DNA from: a virus
Length of the DNA: 28,364 nt
IMG/VR virus record: IMGVR_UViG_3300042887_001392
Location: 1 to 28,364 of that record
Reading direction: 5' to 3' (one strand)
Shown here: one piece after another, positions 6,239 to 16,090 of the stretch
How the letters are laid out: every line of letters starts with the position of its first letter
How positions within the stretch are numbered: position 1 is the first letter of the stretch
Position numbers and translations under genes: made by a program
The notes under the pieces: generated by a model
The model's input: the letters and a program-made list of their open reading frames with translations, nothing else
The model's database searches: none
Told to the model about the DNA's origin: nothing

Positions 6239-8512
6239 TTATTTTTTAGTTAGTACGTTATTGTAGAAATAGCCCTCAACTGAGAAGCCTTTAACTTTAC
6301 CTGTTTTAACATATTCGTTCCAAACACGTCTGTTATCAATTTTGTACATTCCATACCATTGACCAGTAATAGGTTGAAAACCATATAATACTGATTTATC
6401 AGCTTCTGGATCTTTAACAATCCAAGTTTCAACTAAATAAGCATCATCAACTCTATGAGCACCATCGTGTTCAATGTTAACTGAATCAACTAATTTATCT
6501 TGCATCATTTTATATGCAATTTTCTCAATTGTTTCTTTAGAGAAAAATACTTGATATTCCTCACCTGTTTCTTCATCAACACGAGGAATTAATTTACCTG
6601 GAGTCATTAATGGACCTACTAACATTTGCTTTTCAGCTAATTCAGAAGCGAAATTACGTTTTCTATTTCCAGTAGATGCTTCATTAACAAAGTTAGGTAA
6701 TGCAGCTACATTAATGTTAAATTCTTCTTCGGTTAAATAATCTGCTATTATATCAAGATGTCCTTCCATATAATCAACGTTATGTGTCATTCCTACTTCC
6801 TCATCTATCTCGTGCATTAAATCATAAAAATCATTGACTAATATAAATGCTTCTGTATAGTCATCAAGTGTAGAGGACTCATTTTTTAACACACGTGCTT
6901 CTATTTCAAACACATTATCAGCTATTTGAGCTGCTGAACGAATCATTCCCTTTGTTTCTTCATCAGGATTCATTTGTTTTAAATGTTCAAAAGTAGATAT
7001 AGCACCTGGACATATATAGAAAAATTCTGTTGGATAACCAAACACAGTTATAAAAAATGACTCATTAAATTGTTCACGTTTAGGATGTTTAGTAGGTAAC
7101 AGATCATAATCTGTTGTATATTTTTTATTTTGTGGACGTCCTTCTTTAACCAAATATAAAAAAGCATTAACACGTGCTAAAGCCCATTGTTTAGCACCTC
7201 CACGAGCTGCCACTGAAGGTGAACGAGATGTGTTATAGGCGCCTAAACCACGTTGATAAACAGATTTAAGTTGTCCTACATTTACACCATATCCTAATTT
7301 ATCTTTATAACGCTCATTAAAATCATCTACTTTCTTTTGTAATGTTTCTTCTGTAGCTTTATCTACTTCAGCACCACGTGAAGTTGAAGCATCACCTTTA
7401 GCTGAACCTTCACCTTTAGGATTAGGATTAGGAGTATCTGATTTAGGTGCTTTTTTAGATTCTTTAATACCACCACGAGGACCAATCTCAGCATATACTT
7501 GAGGTTCATTAGGTGGCATTTGAGGAATGTTTGATTTCAATAATGACATTTCTTGTTTTATAAGTTCCTCTATTATAACGGCTTCAGGATCAACTAACGC
7601 AAAATTGTGTTTGGTTGCATAGTCGTCGTTATTAGTCACTATATAGAACTTATCTAAGTAAGCCATACGTTCACCTATTCTCATTCCTTCTAATACATCT
7701 GTTTTATACTTAAATTTACTCATTAAGTATTCAGTATAAGCAGTACCAGCTAAGAACATAAAACGATCATACTGTAAACTGTACTTATCTAATATTTGGC
7801 TATATACTTTGTTAGCCCAATCTTTTCTTTGTTGTGATGAAAAATTCTTTAATGTCAAATTATAAGGCTCAATCATTTGATCTAAATCAGTCAAATAATA
7901 TTTTGCAGATAATATTTTAATGTAATTATCATCTTTTTGTTGCTTACGAGCAAACGATAATGACTTATCAAATAATGGTGAATCATACATTTCCTCAGCA
8001 GCACACTTGTAATCTAATTTTTCTGAAGAACAAGAAATTAAATAAACATCTTTACCTTCATCTGAGAATTTAGAAAATTCAATACCTGCTTGACGTAATT
8101 TCTTTTCAGCCCAAGGTAATGCTGCTTCACCACCCCATAACAAATATGAGATATATCCACAAGCATTATAATCTTTACGTTTAGTAGCTAATTCATAATT
8201 GCCCTTTTGACGGATTAAAAATGAACGCATACGTTGAATAGTATCAAGTGTTAATTTTTCACCATTTACTAATTGTTGTGCTCTTACTTTACCTACTTGA
8301 GTAGCACATTTGTTATTATTTTTTTCATTTAATTCAATACCACGTTTAGCAGCATCAACTGCTGCTTGTGGATAGTCATTATGGGTTAATTCAGCCATAC
8401 TGACTTTATTGAATGCGATAAAATTTTCTTCTATTGCTGGTGATTCAACTAATGCCGTAGCATCAAATCCTGAGATTACTGAATCATCTATTTTAAGTTC
8501 TACTATTTTCAT
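6239..8512 (-). CDS. XkdF-type prohead protease interrupted by a large multi-domain insert
   Basis: A 757-residue protein. Residues 1-36 (KIVELKIDDSVISGFDATAL, then VESPAIEENFIAFN) match the N-terminus of XkdF putative serine proteases (Peptidase_S78_2). The rest of that domain resumes only at about 620-748 (VGPLMTPGKLIPR, YQVFFSKETIEKIA, VNIEHDGAH with His-682, GQWYGMYKI, VKGFSVEGYF with Ser-744). Between them lie a helical domain ending in YISYLLWGG (about 47-145), a DUF6884-like domain (154-290: ISCSSEKL, ILSAKYYLTDL, IEPYNLTL), a Lys/Pro/Gly-rich linker (340-385), a DUF5824-like segment (388-475: SVYQRGLGAYNTS, QWALARVNAFL, DYDLLP) and a helical region (480-600). Typical XkdF proteins are far shorter. 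The enzyme would trim scaffold and capsid during head maturation. Its stop overlaps nothing; its start shares one base with the tape-measure stop. Confidence 0.8.
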   Translation of the reverse strand: MKIVELKIDDSVISGFDATALVESPAIEENFIAFNKVSMAELTHNDYPQAAVDAAKRGIELNEKNNNKCATQVGKVRAQQLVNGEKLTLDTIQRMRSFLIRQKGNYELATKRKDYNACGYISYLLWGGEAALPWAEKKLRQAGIEFSKFSDEGKDVYLISCSSEKLDYKCAAEEMYDSPLFDKSLSFARKQQKDDNYIKILSAKYYLTDLDQMIEPYNLTLKNFSSQQRKDWANKVYSQILDKYSLQYDRFMFLAGTAYTEYLMSKFKYKTDVLEGMRIGERMAYLDKFYIVTNNDDYATKHNFALVDPEAVIIEELIKQEMSLLKSNIPQMPPNEPQVYAEIGPRGGIKESKKAPKSDTPNPNPKGEGSAKGDASTSRGAEVDKATEETLQKKVDDFNERYKDKLGYGVNVGQLKSVYQRGLGAYNTSRSPSVAARGGAKQWALARVNAFLYLVKEGRPQNKKYTTDYDLLPTKHPKREQFNESFFITVFGYPTEFFYICPGAISTFEHLKQMNPDEETKGMIRSAAQIADNVFEIEARVLKNESSTLDDYTEAFILVNDFYDLMHEIDEEVGMTHNVDYMEGHLDIIADYLTEEEFNINVAALPNFVNEASTGNRKRNFASELAEKQMLVGPLMTPGKLIPRVDEETGEEYQVFFSKETIEKIAYKMMQDKLVDSVNIEHDGAHRVDDAYLVETWIVKDPEADKSVLYGFQPITGQWYGMYKIDNRRVWNEYVKTGKVKGFSVEGYFYNNVLTKK

Positions 8513-10398
8513 TAGAATTGTCTTCTTTGATTAATTTTAGCTTCTGCTGCTTGTGCACTTGTCACATCACCAGCTAATACATATGTTTTAAAAACGCCGC
8601 CTGGTCCTCCTGTTTGTGAACCTCCAAATCCTCCTGTTGTTCCTCCTGTTAATGATGGGACTGTATTTGATCCAAACCCACCAAATTGTGATTGTGATAT
8701 ACCAGCATTAGGCAATGATGGAGCTGATGGTACTGTTGGGCCTGAAGCTGTTCCTGAACCTCCACTACTTAAAATAGCTTTAGCTCTTGATGCTGCACCT
8801 AATACAGCAGCTATTTGTGAAGCATAAAATATAGGAAAAGCAAATGGTGCTGCAGGTCCTGTTGCTTTAGCTCCTTTTTGAGCGATGTCTAAAGCATTTA
8901 TAAATCCAACTCCTGTACCAATTGCAATGTCTGCTAATGCTGCTGTTTTAGCGGCTGTACTACCCTCTTTAAATAATCCTCCTAAAGCAACTAACGCACC
9001 TCTTGATGCTGCTACAAATTGATCTTGAGCATCTGCTTTTGCTTTTTCAGCAGCAACAATATCATCAGCTGTTTTTTTAGTACTATCAGCAGTTTCTTTA
9101 TCTAATCTCTTTTGTTCTTCTGTTCGTTTTGTAGCTAAATCAATCACTGCTTTATCACGCTCAGCAGTAGCTACAACTTCTAAATCAGCATATTTTTTAT
9201 CTATAAGAGCTAAGGCCTCAGCATTATTAACTGCGCCCATTTGTTCTTGCATATAAGCATCTTGTAAAGCTGCTAATTGGTTTTGAAATTTAACCTGAAT
9301 TTCTTCATCTTCGGTTTTGGCTTCAGCTAATCGTCTTTGACGAGCAGCTTCATCAGCACTTAATTGAGCTGCATTGACTTGAGCTTCTAATTCTTTACGA
9401 CGTGCCTCTTTTTCTTTAAGTATTTCTTCTTCTTCTTTTGCTTGTTCTTTTGATAAAGCAATAGCATCGTCTTTAGATTTCTTATTTCTATCTTTTATTC
9501 CTTTCTTGAAATTAATGTCAAGTAAATCTAATTCTTTATTTAATTGTGCTTGTAATGCTCCATTTTCTTGGGCATATTTACTAAACTCTTCGTTAATTTT
9601 TCTAAGCTGTTCTTCATCACCGTTAGCTTCTTTTTGTCTTCTTAAAAAATCTTTATTTTGTACTGCTGCTAATCCTTCTAATGCTGATAACTGATCATTA
9701 ATAGATTGTTTTTTAATATCTAATAATTCTTTTTCTGATTTACCTTCTAATTCAGCTTGAGCAACAGCTATATCACCTTTATCTTTAATAGTTCTGATAG
9801 CATTTTTAGCTGCTGTTTCAGCATTAGATAATGAACGAGCAGCTTTTTCATTTGCTTCAGCTGCTTTAGTACCAAATAAATCAAAGGCATCTGCTAATTC
9901 CGTTACTGCAAATATAATAGCACCAATACCTAATCCAGCTAAAGCAACACGTGTAACGTTAATTGCTCCTGTAGCTGTAGTGAATGCTGCTTTAAATGAA
10001 CTACCAAGTAATTTATTAGCTGCAACAAATGAATTAGATACATCTCTTAATCCATTAACAACTCCTATAACACCTAATAATTTCTTTTCAGCTTCCTCAA
10101 TTGCTTCACTTGAAGCACCAAAGGCAATAAATGCAGAACTAACTGCACCTACCGCACCTGTTAAACCATTAAATGTATCTACTAATGCTGTTGCACGTTG
10201 TTCTTTATCTAAACCTTCAAATTGTAGTTCAACATCTTTTAATTGAGATCTTACTCCCTTAATTTGATTTCCTAATTCAGTAAAACCAGGATCACCAATT
10301 TTAAGTTGTTTAAATTGGGCTTCTAAGGTTTGTAAATCCTGTTCTAATTCGTTTACTGATTTACTATTGACTGCGACGTCTATGCTAAATGTAGCCAT
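8512..10398 (-). CDS. Tail tape measure protein
   Basis: A 628-residue protein starting MATFSIDVAVNSKSVNELEQ. It has long helices typical of a tape measure: an N-terminal coiled coil (about 12-70), Ala/Gly-rich hydrophobic segments (76-95 and a possible membrane-spanning stretch at about 151-170, LAGLGIGAIIFAV), a long charged coiled coil (about 180-460, rich in KEEEEILKEKEARRKELEAQ-like runs), an Ala-rich hydrophobic region (about 465-560) and a Gly/Ser/Pro-rich C-terminus. By the usual rule of about 0.15 nm per residue it would specify a tail near 90-100 nm, so this is a tail-bearing, probably siphovirus-like, phage. It overlaps the protease start by one base and lies upstream of the head genes, which is unusual. 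Confidence 0.8.
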   Translation of the reverse strand: MATFSIDVAVNSKSVNELEQDLQTLEAQFKQLKIGDPGFTELGNQIKGVRSQLKDVELQFEGLDKEQRATALVDTFNGLTGAVGAVSSAFIAFGASSEAIEEAEKKLLGVIGVVNGLRDVSNSFVAANKLLGSSFKAAFTTATGAINVTRVALAGLGIGAIIFAVTELADAFDLFGTKAAEANEKAARSLSNAETAAKNAIRTIKDKGDIAVAQAELEGKSEKELLDIKKQSINDQLSALEGLAAVQNKDFLRRQKEANGDEEQLRKINEEFSKYAQENGALQAQLNKELDLLDINFKKGIKDRNKKSKDDAIALSKEQAKEEEEILKEKEARRKELEAQVNAAQLSADEAARQRRLAEAKTEDEEIQVKFQNQLAALQDAYMQEQMGAVNNAEALALIDKKYADLEVVATAERDKAVIDLATKRTEEQKRLDKETADSTKKTADDIVAAEKAKADAQDQFVAASRGALVALGGLFKEGSTAAKTAALADIAIGTGVGFINALDIAQKGAKATGPAAPFAFPIFYASQIAAVLGAASRAKAILSSGGSGTASGPTVPSAPSLPNAGISQSQFGGFGSNTVPSLTGGTTGGFGGSQTGGPGGVFKTYVLAGDVTSAQAAEAKINQRRQF

Positions 10399-10419
10399 AT
10401 TGTTATAAATATTTTATTG

Positions 10420-13400
10420 TTAATACATTGAATTTACTGTTGCTATAATAGAGGGTGTAAATGGATAAACACTTGAACTAGCTTCTGTTGATAAGAAAAC
10501 ATTTGTATCTGTTGCTGACCAAGCTAATTCCCAATAATCACCTGCTGAACCTGTTAAAAATAAATTCCAAGCAGCTACAGCTTTATCACCTGAACCTCCT
10601 CCCATTGTAACCTTTGTATTTGAGTTAGGTACATTTGCTCCATTTTTCTTTAACCAAATGTGAGCTGTTTGTTTTGTACCTGTTGTTTTATCTAACTGAG
10701 CACTAAATGCTAAATTATAAGCACCTGTTTTAGATACAAGAAATCTTGAACCTGATGATAATGCTATTCCTCTACTAAAATCAACAGTGTCAAATGTCAT
10801 TATTGATGCTGATTCAGGTGCAGTAACTGTTTGTGATGATGTACTGTATACAGAAATAAATGATGCTGTTTGAGCTAATGATCCAGTAAATGGCCAACAA
10901 TCTCCATTCACACATAAACTGCCTGTAATATCTACTGAACCAGTAAACTGAGCACTATTCTGAGTAATTGAATTACCCATATATACAGTACCTGTATTGT
11001 AAGTATCTAATATGACTGTAGGAAAGAATATAGCTGTATTTTGAGTATCTTGAGGTATAGCTCCATTATTACCAACTGATATTACATTATTGGCTGTTTC
11101 ATCATAATCAGCATTACCTACAACTAAAATATTAGGATTGTAAATAAATGGTTTTGTTTGATCCCAAATAACATCAGTACCATAAACCTCATTAGCATCA
11201 CGTGTACCTGCTTGATGTAAAATCTCAGAAGAAGTAACAGGTTGATTACTTATAAAATATGAGTACGATGTTGTACCATTTTCATTATAATCATTTTGAA
11301 TTACATCCTCGTATGTTTGAGGATCAAGATAAATTCTTCTACGGGGGAATTGTAATTTACGAGGTAATGTTTTTAATAATTCAACTTGTGTTGATTGTTT
11401 ATCAATTAAGTTAGCACCTTGTATTTTATTAATTCTATAGTAATGACCATCAATAAAAATCTTATCATTTAATTGTATACGCTCAATTTCAGTTGGATTT
11501 AAAACGATGTTCATTGTTACTATACGAGTATCTACATCATATAATTCGTTTATATAATAAGCCCAATATACTGAGTAAGCATCATTGCTTGTTCTTCCAT
11601 TAACATAGTTTTGTTGATAAGGATAAAAATCTAAGTTATCGTAGTGTATATCAAATGATGAAGAAAAATTTGCAGGTGATTCAGATAATCCTCCTAATGT
11701 TCTATAGTAATTAACAGGTATAGTATTTCCACTATCATCTTTAACATAATAATATCCTCTAACAGAACCTGATACGCCATAAGCTTCAGTTGCAGGTACT
11801 GTTTTTAAAGATTGTTTATGTAATAAACGTGGTTTGAATTTATATGGTTGACCATATTTGTTTTCTTCTTTTTTATAAAGTTGAGGAATAACAGTTGTAT
11901 AACCGTTTTGAATACCCTTAACAGGAGTAGCTGCAAATATGGTTTTAATTGTTTTAGTACCTTCAGTTAAATCAGAATCTGAATAGTAATTGTATTCACC
12001 ATATGTGTTATTAAATGTTGAATTTTGGAATTTGTTGATTACATCCTCATCTGTTTCATCAGTAAATAATATTTCTTTAGGTTGATCTCCTAATGGATGT
12101 CTAATTTCCCATTTAACATTTCTATCTACTTTATTAGTCCAGTCAACAATAGTACCTTGATCAACCCAAGTATTAAATGGTTCAATACGTAATAAGTTTC
12201 TTTCACCTTTAACAGGTTCAATTACTAAATTATATTTTAAAACTAAACTTTGAATAAAGTCAAGTATTCTTAAATCCTCAGGAAACTGTAAAGCCATATC
12301 TACAATTCCTAATTCAGTAGAAGGAGGACCAAGTACTTTTAACCAAGTATTAGTTCCTGTTTGAACTCCAATAGTTTCAGAACCTGAGGATCCATCACCA
12401 AATACCTCAACTTGAATAAAATCAGTTTGATTTAATGTTACCTGAAATGGTCCTAAATTTATATTACCTGAGCTAATACCAGGTATTCTTCTAACATAAG
12501 TTTGTAATGCTGTAGTACCATTTTTTAGTACTCTAATTCCTATTGTTCTTGTAGGATCAGGTCCTCCATAGTTATTAATTACAAAAGGAACAGCAGCATT
12601 TATAGTATAAGCACCTCTAACATCAGCAGTATACTTATAAAGACCAGTATCATAATTACCTCCATTATCATAAACTTCAGCATTGTATTCTACAGGATAG
12701 TAAGTACCATCCATAAGAATACTTTGTGTTGTACCCGTTCTATAAGCGTATACTGACTGCGAAACATAGTTGTTAATAGCAGGTCCTTTAAATTCATTAG
12801 CTGTGGTTAATAGATAAACACTTTGAAAATAAGCACTATTAATAAATGATGAAGTATACTTGTAATTAACAGTATCAAAAATAGTGTCTATTACTGCTTT
12901 AGCTCTAATAGCTGGTTTTAAATCTTGTGGTCTTAAAGGATAATTAATATTGTCAATCTGGAAAGTACCTCCTCCAAATTCAATGTTTGCTGAAGATGTA
13001 TAGTTAGGATCTTTACCATAATGAACTAATGGGTATAAAATATTTCCATTAACTAATTGATCATTCCACGATTGTGAAATAGCAGTCCAACTTGAAGTAT
13101 GATTATAAGCACTCCAGTCTAAATCAGCTAATGCACGAGTATCAATTTGAGTTCTAAAATCAACTGTTTCATTTACTACAGCACAATTGTAAATTACATC
13201 ATTGTATTGATCTGTGATAATGTTGTTTAAGTATAATTTGCCTGTATATACAGCTTGACCATCAACTAATACTTGACAAGGTACTGTATGTGTTAATCCA
13301 ATTGCTGGAGTAGTACCTAAATCAAATAAGTTATTAAAAAATTGGTTATTAACATCAGTGCCAGGCAAAGCAAATTCCTGAGATGATATTCCATAAATTT

Positions 13401-13527
13401 TCCCTATATCATCAGACTGAATAGCTGAGATATCTAATAAAAATTGAGGATCATTTGTTAACTCAAGATCAAATTTCTCTTGATCATCATTTATAGCTCT
13501 TAATATTACTTGATACTGTGTAGCCAT
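10420..13527 (-). CDS. Large tail / baseplate protein with C1q-like C-terminal domain
   Basis: A 1035-residue protein starting MATQYQVILRAINDDQEKFD. The N-terminal about 230 residues resemble distal-tail or hub-type beta domains (ELTNDPQFLLDISAIQSDDI, QEFALPGTDVNNQFF, CQVLVDGQAVYTGKLYL). The middle is Tyr/Asn-rich beta structure. Near residue 875 a short fibre-like stretch appears (SVDITGSLCVNGDCWPFTGS). The last about 140 residues (starting FISVYSTSSQTV, with FDTVDFSRGI, AYNLAFSAQLDK, AHIWLKKNGANV) look like a C1q/TNF-like jelly roll, a common receptor-binding head at the end of phage fibres. Its stop lies 21 nt before the tape-measure ATG and its ATG overlaps the 467-aa gene's stop by one base. 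I see it as the tail-tip hub carrying a binding domain; the exact family is not identified. Confidence 0.65.
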   Translation of the reverse strand: MATQYQVILRAINDDQEKFDLELTNDPQFLLDISAIQSDDIGKIYGISSQEFALPGTDVNNQFFNNLFDLGTTPAIGLTHTVPCQVLVDGQAVYTGKLYLNNIITDQYNDVIYNCAVVNETVDFRTQIDTRALADLDWSAYNHTSSWTAISQSWNDQLVNGNILYPLVHYGKDPNYTSSANIEFGGGTFQIDNINYPLRPQDLKPAIRAKAVIDTIFDTVNYKYTSSFINSAYFQSVYLLTTANEFKGPAINNYVSQSVYAYRTGTTQSILMDGTYYPVEYNAEVYDNGGNYDTGLYKYTADVRGAYTINAAVPFVINNYGGPDPTRTIGIRVLKNGTTALQTYVRRIPGISSGNINLGPFQVTLNQTDFIQVEVFGDGSSGSETIGVQTGTNTWLKVLGPPSTELGIVDMALQFPEDLRILDFIQSLVLKYNLVIEPVKGERNLLRIEPFNTWVDQGTIVDWTNKVDRNVKWEIRHPLGDQPKEILFTDETDEDVINKFQNSTFNNTYGEYNYYSDSDLTEGTKTIKTIFAATPVKGIQNGYTTVIPQLYKKEENKYGQPYKFKPRLLHKQSLKTVPATEAYGVSGSVRGYYYVKDDSGNTIPVNYYRTLGGLSESPANFSSSFDIHYDNLDFYPYQQNYVNGRTSNDAYSVYWAYYINELYDVDTRIVTMNIVLNPTEIERIQLNDKIFIDGHYYRINKIQGANLIDKQSTQVELLKTLPRKLQFPRRRIYLDPQTYEDVIQNDYNENGTTSYSYFISNQPVTSSEILHQAGTRDANEVYGTDVIWDQTKPFIYNPNILVVGNADYDETANNVISVGNNGAIPQDTQNTAIFFPTVILDTYNTGTVYMGNSITQNSAQFTGSVDITGSLCVNGDCWPFTGSLAQTASFISVYSTSSQTVTAPESASIMTFDTVDFSRGIALSSGSRFLVSKTGAYNLAFSAQLDKTTGTKQTAHIWLKKNGANVPNSNTKVTMGGGSGDKAVAAWNLFLTGSAGDYWELAWSATDTNVFLSTEASSSVYPFTPSIIATVNSMY

Positions 13528-14930
13528 TATCTGCTTCTCTTAGTATTTGCTAATGTATAATTAATTGTATATTGGAAATTCTTTTGTGTACGAGGATTTC
13601 GTTTACTTGTAAACTGTGAATCAGTGATAATAACAGGTAACATATTAAATCCATCTTGTATATACACGTTTGGTGAATAAAATAATGGTTCTAAATAATC
13701 AGCTTCTGCTTGTGTCAACCAGTCACTATTAGCTGTAAAATTCTCGTTTATATTCGTGTAATACGCATTATTTCCTCGTCTGCGTATATTGTAGTCAACT
13801 GCGTTAGTTGTTGTACTATAATCAACAAATGTTTGCTTGTATATACCTTTATCTAAATTAGTATTTTTATCTGATTGTAAAGTGAAATTAAACCAATCCC
13901 ACACTCCATAATCATTAATCCAAGCAAATCTCACTCCCTCATATCCACAATTAGGATCTTGTTTAGTAATTGTAAATGAATCCCAACTTGCACTTGTGTT
14001 AATTGTGTTAGATGCTTGTTGTGGTCTTAAAGTAATAGTATAATAATCCCAGTTTTGAGTACTGAAATTAAAGTTACCATTATTAGTAATATTTTGAGGT
14101 CCAATACCAGCATACAATAAGAATGAACCTGATGATTGTGAACCTGAATTTATAGAACAAGTTTGTACTGTTGATACAGCTGACCATAATTGGGTAGTTG
14201 CTGTTCTTGGTCCTCCATAATAAGAGGCAGTATTAACACTTGTATTGAACAATGATTGAGTATATGCTAAAGCACCCGTATAATATACGTTTAAATCAAG
14301 GGCATAAATGTCTTGTGCGCTTGATGTGCTTCCATTAAGTGCTCCGTTTATAACGCCTATAGTAAGGTAATCTGTCGGTCTTGCTGACTGTGTTCTACTC
14401 GCATCTGTTAATGCTACATTTTTAGTAAATGAAGCAGATGATGGTGTAGTTTGAGGATCATAAAATGAACTTGTATTCCAATTCCAAACACCACTATTAG
14501 GATCAACAACTCCATTAATTAAAAAATAATAAGGAATTGAACCAGTAACAGAAGCAGAACCTGTAGTTGCACCTACACCAGTATATGCTGTAACAGATGA
14601 TGAAGGTGATGTTCCATATTCTTCACCAAACGCTACTTTAAAGTATTTAGCAGCATTAGTATTCTTATAAAATAAACCATCAGCACCCATACTGAAATTA
14701 TCTGTATCATAATCTAAGTATTGTCTTACAATACGTCCTAAGTTAAATACACCTTTATAGCTTGGGTTAGGTTGTTGTTTTATTGTTGTTAATGTTGTTC
14801 CACAGCCATCTTTTAAAGCACAAACATATTGGTATTGAGCTGCTGATGAGGAGTTAGATGTAACTTCCCACAGCATATCACTGTTTGCTAAATTTAATTG
14901 GGCTGCGTATTGTTGAATTGTAATACTCAT
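13527..14930 (-). CDS. Putative distal tail / baseplate structural protein
   Basis: A 467-residue protein starting MSITIQQYAAQLNLANSDML. It is rich in Asn, Tyr, Thr and Ser, with alternating hydrophobic residues suggesting beta sandwiches. Recognisable stretches are GVFNLGRIVRQYLDYD (near 60-75), CGYEGVRFAWINDYGVWDWF (around 335-350) and a basic C-terminus. It overlaps the 1035-aa gene by one base and starts 2 nt after the HK97-gp10-like gene, so it belongs to the tail block. No named family is recognised. Distal tail, baseplate periphery or side fibre are all compatible. The aromatic DYGVWDWFNF segment would make a good query. Confidence 0.6.
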   Translation of the reverse strand: MSITIQQYAAQLNLANSDMLWEVTSNSSSAAQYQYVCALKDGCGTTLTTIKQQPNPSYKGVFNLGRIVRQYLDYDTDNFSMGADGLFYKNTNAAKYFKVAFGEEYGTSPSSSVTAYTGVGATTGSASVTGSIPYYFLINGVVDPNSGVWNWNTSSFYDPQTTPSSASFTKNVALTDASRTQSARPTDYLTIGVINGALNGSTSSAQDIYALDLNVYYTGALAYTQSLFNTSVNTASYYGGPRTATTQLWSAVSTVQTCSINSGSQSSGSFLLYAGIGPQNITNNGNFNFSTQNWDYYTITLRPQQASNTINTSASWDSFTITKQDPNCGYEGVRFAWINDYGVWDWFNFTLQSDKNTNLDKGIYKQTFVDYSTTTNAVDYNIRRRGNNAYYTNINENFTANSDWLTQAEADYLEPLFYSPNVYIQDGFNMLPVIITDSQFTSKRNPRTQKNFQYTINYTLANTKRSR

Positions 14931-14931
14931 T

Positions 14932-15378
14932 TTATTTTAAAATTTGTTTTGCTATTGTGTCTATTGCTTTACCAAATATACCTGTTAAATCTTTACTTAA
15001 TACTGTAGTGATAGCAGGTTCAATAAATGGAAATGCTTGTCTTCTTGTTTGTCCTCGTTTACCTATAGAACGTTGAATAACATAAGGTAATTGTTTTGCT
15101 GTAATACCTCCTCTAGGTGTAATACCATTTTTAGCAATCCAGAATCTAATTGCTTTAATTGGAGGTACTCTTCCAGGACCACGTTCTGCTCCATCATTAA
15201 CCCATTTACCATAATCAAGCATACTAATGACTAATCTATCACCTTCAACTGTTGCTTCAATTGAATTAGCTAACATACCAGTGTTATCATTATTATTACG
15301 TTGCAAATTAGCTTTCATCTGATCTACGATCTGATTACCAACTTGCTGTATTGCTTGATTCAAAGGTGTTTGTGCCAT
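14932..15378 (-). CDS. HK97 gp10-like tail completion / head-tail joining protein
   Basis: A 148-residue protein starting MAQTPLNQAIQQVGNQIVDQ. The pattern fits the HK97-gp10-like (minor tail Z / neck) family: an N-terminal amphipathic helix, NTGMLANSI (about 31-39), a strand ending LDYGKWVNDGAER (about 58-70) with the conserved Y-x-x-W-V-x-x-G, PPIKAIRFWIAKNG (about 76-89), an Arg-rich QRSIGKRGQTRRQAFPFIEP (about 105-125) and a C-terminal helix. These proteins sit at the head-tail junction and are needed to finish tail assembly. Length and position next to the tail terminator candidate are usual. Confidence 0.78.
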   Translation of the reverse strand: MAQTPLNQAIQQVGNQIVDQMKANLQRNNNDNTGMLANSIEATVEGDRLVISMLDYGKWVNDGAERGPGRVPPIKAIRFWIAKNGITPRGGITAKQLPYVIQRSIGKRGQTRRQAFPFIEPAITTVLSKDLTGIFGKAIDTIAKQILK

Positions 15379-15380
15379 AA

Positions 15381-15848
15381 TTATAATTTAGGAAAGTTAC
15401 AGAAATCAAGTGTTGCTTGTGTGTTAACTGTTATATTACCAACCCAACCACAAACACGATCATTAAAAGCCTCATATAATGGACTAATACTGTTTAATGT
15501 AATGAATTCTGATTGTTGATATGATCCTAAGTTAAAGTAAGCTATAATGTCATATAGATAAATTTCACAATTAGATTGTAATTGTAATACATCAGTATCA
15601 GTTAATTGAGGAACATCCATCATATAGAATTCAAAATTAAGTGTTCTGGCACCTGATACTCCATTAGCATTTAATGTAATACCATTTGATTGAATTGGTC
15701 TTAAGAATGCTAAAGGATATTTTACATTCTGATTTAATGAATCTAATCGATCAATACTACCTTCACCAAATTCATTAATAGCTAAATGTTGGGCACAGGC
15801 AGTTCTAAATTGTTCTACAATGTATTGGTAGGTAGGAAAATCGCTCAT
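15381..15848 (-). CDS. Putative tail terminator / tail completion protein
   Basis: A 155-residue protein read from the ATG at 15848 (MSDFPTYQYIVEQFRTACAQ), 2 nt after the stop of the upstream 79-aa gene. An upstream in-frame start at 15863 would overlap that gene and I do not prefer it. The opening helix, FYMMDVPQLTDTDVLQLQS (about 80-100), an aspartate-rich helix with YLYDIIAYF, and a C-terminal strand containing NITVNTQATLDFCNFP match the alpha/beta outline of tail terminator proteins that cap the tail tube. It precedes the HK97-gp10-like gene by 2 nt, a standard pairing. Assignment is from outline and synteny, not a certain family hit. Confidence 0.6.
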   Translation of the reverse strand: MSDFPTYQYIVEQFRTACAQHLAINEFGEGSIDRLDSLNQNVKYPLAFLRPIQSNGITLNANGVSGARTLNFEFYMMDVPQLTDTDVLQLQSNCEIYLYDIIAYFNLGSYQQSEFITLNSISPLYEAFNDRVCGWVGNITVNTQATLDFCNFPKL

Positions 15849-15850
15849 AA

Positions 15851-16090
15851 TTAACAGTTGCAATCCTTAGTTGGAGGAAGTTTATCTAATATTGTTTGTA
15901 ATTCAGTTTCATTTAATTCAAACATAGCCTGTAATGCAGGAAAGTTTAAATCGTGTTTACGTGCTTGAATTGATGCTTCTAATTCTGTTAATTCAGGTTC
16001 AGTAGCGCCAAATGCTTTTCTATTAACTTTTTTAACTACTTCTTCTTGAAAGTTAGTTAATTCGTTGTTGTTGTTTTCTAAGTTGTTCAT
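15851..16090 (-). CDS. 79-aa acidic small protein, unknown
   Basis: A 79-residue protein starting MNNLENNNNELTNFQEEVVK. It has an Asn/Glu-rich N-terminus, two predicted amphipathic helices (about 12-30 and 37-72) and a C-terminal KDCNC. It overlaps the end of the frameshifted chaperone frame by 38 nt and ends 2 nt before the tail terminator candidate, so it is probably co-translated with the tail genes. No family is recognised. A small chaperone or connector partner is possible from position only. Confidence 0.6.
   Translation of the reverse strand: MNNLENNNNELTNFQEEVVKKVNRKAFGATEPELTELEASIQARKHDLNFPALQAMFELNETELQTILDKLPPTKDCNC

Noticed and set aside
15849-15863. Upstream ATG giving a 160-aa tail terminator
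   Set aside because: It would overlap the preceding gene's end, while the ATG at 15848 lies 2 nt after that stop, matching the spacing of neighbouring genes.
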